Shown in pieces: positions 60,384 through 64,000 of a stretch of 64,000 nt of DNA. Within the stretch, counting starts at the first letter, position 1; the number at the start of each line of letters is the position of its first letter. The stretch lies in contig NZ_JBNVZV010000009.1 in assembly GCF_050496545.1 (NCBI RefSeq), positions 1 through 64,000 of the forward strand, given 5' to 3'. This stretch comes from Phycicoccus avicenniae_A. Lineage in GTDB: Bacteria; Actinomycetota; Actinomycetes; Actinomycetales; Dermatophilaceae. Both the position numbers and the translations under genes were made by a program. The notes beneath the pieces are model-generated. The model did not search any database. It was not told the origin of the DNA and worked only from the letters and a program-made list of their open reading frames with translations.

Positions 60384-60417
60384 TGTTATGACCGAATGTC
60401 AGGACAATTGCTTGACA
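60384..60417 (+). promoter_or_regulatory. IolR-type operator pair and -35 of the ABC transporter operon
   Basis: TGTCAGGACA at 60397-60406 with a weaker copy TGTTATGACC at 60384-60393, followed by TTGACA at 60412-60417. The region up to 60647 is otherwise a long untranslated leader in which I see no gene. Confidence 0.6.
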
Positions 60418-60647
60418 GCACTGCCACCCCCGAGGTCCAATATCACCCGAGGCCACCCCGGCCCTCCCAACTGAACAGCTCGACCGGTCCGCGGACCGCC
60501 GGCGGGAACCCCCTCCTCGCCGACCTCCCCGGCCACCTGCCGCACCGTCGCGAGCGCGCACCCCGGGCAAGCCCTCGTGGGCCCACCGGAGCGGCACCCC
60601 GGCCCCCGCAGAGCTGCGAGGGCACGCCCCGAAAGGACACCGTTCCC

Positions 60648-61649
60648 ATGAATCAGAGTCGATTCCGGAAGGCATTGACGGCTTCCGCCGTCGTCGCCTC
60701 CGCCACGCTGGCCCTCGCCGCCTGCAGCTCGAGCGGAGGCAAGTCGGCGACCGACGCATCGGGCGACACCGGCGCTGCCGCCGAGAAGACGATGACCATC
60801 ATCATGGTCACCCACCAGGCCCCCGGCGACACCTTCTGGGACCGCATCCGCAAGGGTGCCGAGGCCGCTGCCGCCAAGGACGGCGTCGACTTCCAGTACA
60901 CGAACGACCCGGACGCGACGAAGCAGGCCCAGCTCATCCAGGCCGCGATCGACAAGAAGCCGGACGGCATCGCCATCACCGACCCGAACACCGGCGCCAT
61001 CGGCGACGCGGTCAAGAAGGCCGTGGCGGCGGGTATCCCGGTGACGATGTTCAACGCCGGCGGCCCGGACGCGCTCGGCCTCGGGGCCATCGGCTACTTC
61101 GGGCAGAGCGAGAGCGACGCCGGCCTCGCCGTCGGCCAGAAGGCGGCGGGCGAGGGTGCGAAGAACATCCTGTGCGTCATCCAGGAGCAGGGCCAGTCCC
61201 AGCTCGAGGCGCGCTGTGACGGCGTGACCAAGGGTGCCGCCGGCGCCAAGGTGACCCGCCTCTTCGTCAACGGCCGCGACGACGCCGACGTGACGACGAA
61301 GATCCAGGCCGCGCTGACCCAGGACAAGTCGGTCGACTACGTCATCACCCTCGGCGCCCAGTTCGCCCTCGACGCCGGGAAGGCCGTCAAGGCCGCCGGG
61401 AGCAGCGCGAAGGTCGGCACCTTCGACACGAACGAGGAGCTCATCAAGGCGATCCAGGACAAGTCGGTCACCTTCGCGGTGGACCAGCAGCCCTACCTCC
61501 AGGGCTACCTCGCGATCGACGCGCTGTGGCTCTACAAGAAGAACGGCAACACCCTCGGCGGCGGCCAGAACGTCGCGACCGGCCCGGCCTTCATCGACGC
61601 CAGCAACGTCGAGGCCGTCGCGGGCTTCGCAGCCAACGGGACGCGGTGA
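60648..61649 (+). CDS. ABC transporter substrate-binding lipoprotein, sugar/inositol type
   Basis: 333 residues from ATG 60648, with GAAAGGA upstream. A lipoprotein signal peptide with lipobox LAAC (Cys26). The periplasmic-binding-protein type I (RbsB-like) fold shows MTIIMVTHQAPGDTFWDRIRKGAEAAA, QLIQAAIDKKPDGIAITDPN and GTFDTNEELIKAIQDKSVTFAVDQQPYLQGY. It sits behind an IolR-type operator and next to iolD, so inositol or a related cyclitol is the expected ligand. First gene of a three-gene transporter operon. Confidence 0.9.
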   Translation: MNQSRFRKALTASAVVASATLALAACSSSGGKSATDASGDTGAAAEKTMTIIMVTHQAPGDTFWDRIRKGAEAAAAKDGVDFQYTNDPDATKQAQLIQAAIDKKPDGIAITDPNTGAIGDAVKKAVAAGIPVTMFNAGGPDALGLGAIGYFGQSESDAGLAVGQKAAGEGAKNILCVIQEQGQSQLEARCDGVTKGAAGAKVTRLFVNGRDDADVTTKIQAALTQDKSVDYVITLGAQFALDAGKAVKAAGSSAKVGTFDTNEELIKAIQDKSVTFAVDQQPYLQGYLAIDALWLYKKNGNTLGGGQNVATGPAFIDASNVEAVAGFAANGTR

Positions 61650-61656
61650 CCGGACG

Positions 61657-62694
61657 ATGACCACCGCGACACCAGCGGTGACAGGAGACGACCGGGTCAA
61701 GGCCCGGTCGTCTCTGTCCACCTACCTCGGGATGCCGGCCGTCGGCGCCGTCATCGGCGCCGTCGCCATCGCCGCCCTGTTCCTCCTCATGGCCCCGGCC
61801 TTCCGGGAGCTCGGGAACATCGGCACCGTGCTCTACCAGGCGTCGACCATCGGCCTCATGGCGGTCTTCGTGTCCCTGTTGATGGTCGGTGGGGAGTTCG
61901 ACCTCTCCGCCGGTGTCGCGGTGGTCTCGTCCAGCCTCGCCGCCGCCCACGCCACGTGGTACTTCGGCCTCAACGTGTGGATGGGCGTGATCTTCGCGCT
62001 CGTCTTCTCGGTCGCCGTCGGCGCCTTCAACGGCTGGCTGCTGCAGGCCACCAAGCTGCCCAGCTTCCTCGTGACGCTCGGCTCCTTCTTCGTGCTCTCG
62101 GGAGCCAACCTCGCCCTGACCCGCCTCATCGCGGGGGGTGTCTCCTCGAACAACATCAGCGACATGGACGGATGGGGCAGCGCTCACGCGGTGTTCGCCT
62201 CGACCTGGCAGGTCGGCCCGATCGAGCTGAAGAGCCCGGTCATCTACTGGCTGCTGCTGACCGTGCTGCTCTCCTTCGTGCTGCTGCGGACCCGGTACGG
62301 CAACTGGATCTTCGCGGCCGGCGGCGACTCCGCCGCCGCGCGCGCGGTCGGCGTGCCGGTCACGGCGACCAAGGTCGTCCTCTTCATGGGGGTGGGCTTC
62401 GGGGCCTGGCTGCTCGGCATGCACAACCTGTTCGAGTACAACAACGTCCAGTCGGGCGCCGGCGTCGGCTACGAGTTCATCTACATCATCGCGGCGGTCA
62501 TCGGCGGCTGCCTCCTCACCGGTGGGTACGGCTCGGTGGCGGGCGCCTCGGTCGGTGCCCTCATCTACGGCATGACCAACCTCGGGATCACCTACGCGGG
62601 CTGGGACGTCGACTGGCTCAAGACCTTCATGGGTGTCCTGCTCATCGGTGCGGTCCTGGTCAACCAGGCCGTCAAGCGGAAGGCGGAGGCGTGA
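61657..62694 (+). CDS. ABC transporter permease, sugar/inositol type
   Basis: 345 residues with about nine to ten membrane segments. RbsC-like: STIGLMAVFVSLLMVGGEFDLSAG, FLVTLGSFFVLSGANLALTRL, RTRYGNWIFAAGGDSAAARAVGVPV and ViYGMTNLGITYAGWDVDW-type end. A homodimer should form the channel for the binding protein encoded upstream. Its stop overlaps the ATPase start (TGATG). Confidence 0.92.
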   Translation: MTTATPAVTGDDRVKARSSLSTYLGMPAVGAVIGAVAIAALFLLMAPAFRELGNIGTVLYQASTIGLMAVFVSLLMVGGEFDLSAGVAVVSSSLAAAHATWYFGLNVWMGVIFALVFSVAVGAFNGWLLQATKLPSFLVTLGSFFVLSGANLALTRLIAGGVSSNNISDMDGWGSAHAVFASTWQVGPIELKSPVIYWLLLTVLLSFVLLRTRYGNWIFAAGGDSAAARAVGVPVTATKVVLFMGVGFGAWLLGMHNLFEYNNVQSGAGVGYEFIYIIAAVIGGCLLTGGYGSVAGASVGALIYGMTNLGITYAGWDVDWLKTFMGVLLIGAVLVNQAVKRKAEA

Positions 62695-63599
62695 TGACCA
62701 CCGACCAGGCCGGCGCGCCGGCACCCACCCCGGTCCTCGAGCTCGACGACGTCGGGAAGCGCTACGGCAACGTCCACGCGCTGCGCGGTGTCAACATGCG
62801 TGTCCGCAAGGGCGAGGTCACCTGCGTCCTCGGCGACAACGGTGCGGGCAAGTCCACGCTGATCAAAATCATCGCCGGGCTGCACGACTACACCGAGGGC
62901 ACGATGAAGCTCGACGGCGAGGAGACGCACTTCGCGTCGCCGCGTGTCGCGCAGGCCTCGGGCATCGCCACCGTCTACCAGGACCTCGCCCTCGCACCGC
63001 TGATGTCGGTGTGGCGCAACTTCTTCCTGGGCAACGAGATCCGCAAGGGCGTCGGCCTCGATCTCGCGGAGATGAAGCGCGTGGCGGGCGAGGAGCTCAC
63101 GAAGATGGGGATCGTCATCCCCGACCTCGACCGTCCGGTCTCCGCCCTGTCTGGTGGTCAGCGGCAGGTCATCGCCATCGCCCGCGCCATCTACTTCGGG
63201 GCCAACGTCGTCATCCTCGACGAGCCGACGGCGGCCCTCGGCGTCAAGCAGTCCGGCGTGGTGCTCAAGTACATCCTCAAGATGCGCGATGCCGGGCTGG
63301 GGGTCATCTTCATCACCCACAACCCGCACCACGCCTACCTCGTCGGCAACCACTTCGTCATCCTCAAGCTGGGACGGGTGGTGCTCGACGCGCACCGGGA
63401 CGACCTCACCCTCGAGCAGCTGACCGGGGAGATGGCCGGCGGGCAGGAGCTCGCGGAGCTGTCCCACGAGCTCGCGGGGGCCGACCCGGGGAAGGTCGTC
63501 CCGCCGGCGCCGGACGGCGAGGCCGAGGTGGTCGCCCCGACCATCGCGGACGACGACCGGGCCGAGCTCCTCGAGGAGGAGCAGGTGGAGCAGCGCTGA
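62694..63599 (+). CDS. ABC transporter ATP-binding protein, single NBD
   Basis: 301 residues from ATG 62694. One nucleotide-binding domain only: Walker A GDNGAGKST, Q-loop VYQDLALAPLMSVWRNFFLG, signature SALSGGQRQVIAIA, Walker B VVILDEPTAAL and switch His in FITHNPHHAY. RbsA-class ATPases usually have two NBDs; single-domain forms such as FrcA-type proteins exist and pair as a homodimer. The last ~50 residues are acidic. It powers the inositol-type transporter. Confidence 0.9.
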   Translation: MTTDQAGAPAPTPVLELDDVGKRYGNVHALRGVNMRVRKGEVTCVLGDNGAGKSTLIKIIAGLHDYTEGTMKLDGEETHFASPRVAQASGIATVYQDLALAPLMSVWRNFFLGNEIRKGVGLDLAEMKRVAGEELTKMGIVIPDLDRPVSALSGGQRQVIAIARAIYFGANVVILDEPTAALGVKQSGVVLKYILKMRDAGLGVIFITHNPHHAYLVGNHFVILKLGRVVLDAHRDDLTLEQLTGEMAGGQELAELSHELAGADPGKVVPPAPDGEAEVVAPTIADDDRAELLEEEQVEQR

Positions 63600-63626
63600 C
63601 CCCGTCGGTGCCCACGCACCCCTGAC

Positions 63627-63662
63627 GATGCCCCCGGTGGAGCTGGGCCCACCGGGGGCATC
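63627..63662 (+). terminator. Hairpin terminator of the ABC transporter operon
   Basis: GATGCCCCCGGTGG (63627-63640) pairs perfectly with 63649-63662 around an 8-nt loop. Confidence 0.85.
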
Positions 63663-63699
63663 CTGTCGGCCGCGACCATCCCGGCCACCGACGTGCCCA

Positions 63700-64000
63700 C
63701 CCCCACACGACATCCCCCACGCCGACCTGCCCACGCTCGTGGACTCGGCGACGGCGCGCGAGGAGCTCGGGGGTGCGGTGGCCGACCGCGGGCTGCACCT
63801 CACGGCGCTCAACGCGAACGGCAACCCCCTGCACCCGACGGACGGGGAGCGCCAGTCCGCGGTGCTGCGGGACACCATCGAGGTCGCGTCGGCGCTCGAG
63901 GTCCCCAAAGTGGTCTGCATGTCGGGGCTCCCCGCCGGCGCGCCCGGCGACTCCATGCCGAACTGGGTGACGTCCTCATGGCCCCCCGAGAACCTCGCCA
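63700..64000 (+). pseudogene. 5'-truncated sugar phosphate isomerase/epimerase (continues past window)
   Basis: An open frame (codons at 63700, 63703 and so on) reads PPPHDIPHADLPTLVDSATA, then GLHLTALNANGNPLHP, VVCMSGLPAGAPGD and NWVTSSWPPENL. This aligns with residues ~40 onward of the 46.2 kb isomerase (FLPPIHLP..., LTALNCNGNPL, VVTMSGIPAG). The first ~35 residues of the family (GVYNACL... to INSGG) are missing, and the terminator directly upstream leaves no room for them. The only in-frame candidate start is an internal GTG at 63739 or later. I read it as a 5'-deleted remnant; a shortened functional gene is possible. Confidence 0.6.

Noticed and set aside
63773..63970. A 65-residue plus-strand frame beginning MRWPTAGC
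   Set aside because: It is out of frame with the isomerase-like sequence that occupies the same bases and has no family resemblance.
1..64000. CRISPR array, prophage, transposase or plasmid functions
   Set aside because: No regularly spaced repeats, integrase, transposase or phage structural genes were seen on either strand.

Overview
The window is high-GC DNA with dense coding, many GTG starts, several apparently leaderless promoters and actinobacterial families throughout (DesA3-type desaturase with its reductase, Cgl0159-type aldolase, DUF2277, DUF4386). It looks like an actinobacterial chromosome, most likely Micrococcales (Intrasporangiaceae-like). That placement is inference from gene content; no rRNA or other marker is present. 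I saw no phage, insertion sequence, CRISPR array or plasmid gene.

1-12.3 kb is housekeeping and accessory: the tail of a lytic-transglycosylase-like gene, a NYN-GNAT fusion, an alpha/beta hydrolase, a DUF4386 membrane protein divergent from a TetR regulator with paired palindromes, a secreted GH30 glycosidase, a RelA/SpoT-type synthetase, dnaB, DUF2277, an acetyl-CoA hydrolase/transferase and a MATE exporter. 12.4-17.4 kb holds a large secreted subtilase and a gamma-glutamyltransferase-like protein.

17.5-26.3 kb looks like nucleoside and methylthioadenosine salvage: an MTA/MTI-phosphorylase-like gene, an MTA/SAH-deaminase-like amidohydrolase, a DUF985 cupin and an SDR in a tightly overlapping operon, then a BMP-type nucleoside ABC transporter. 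26.4-30.7 kb is a complete selenocysteine module: selB, selA and tRNA-Sec (UCA) on the minus strand, with selD divergent. 30.9-33.4 kb is a ferredoxin-reductase/fatty-acid-desaturase pair behind three tandem palindromes. A CAP-domain secreted protein follows.

34-64 kb is a large cyclitol (inositol) catabolic island. It holds iolC, a Cgl0159-type aldolase, iolB, iolG, iolA, iolD, iolH, a GntR regulator of IolR type and a sugar/inositol ABC transporter. It also holds four further Gfo/Idh/MocA dehydrogenases, further TIM-barrel isomerases, an SDR, a transaldolase-like protein, two LacI regulators, a ROK regulator, and two putative Fe(II)/2-oxoglutarate oxygenases (DUF1479 and PhyH). Eight sites of the form TGTCNNGACA (six exact, two with one change) sit in promoter regions across 35-60 kb, including one at the divergent iolC/GntR promoters. 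I read them as one regulon controlled by the GntR protein. A canonical iolE is not seen. The window ends in a 5'-truncated relative of the 46.2 kb isomerase.
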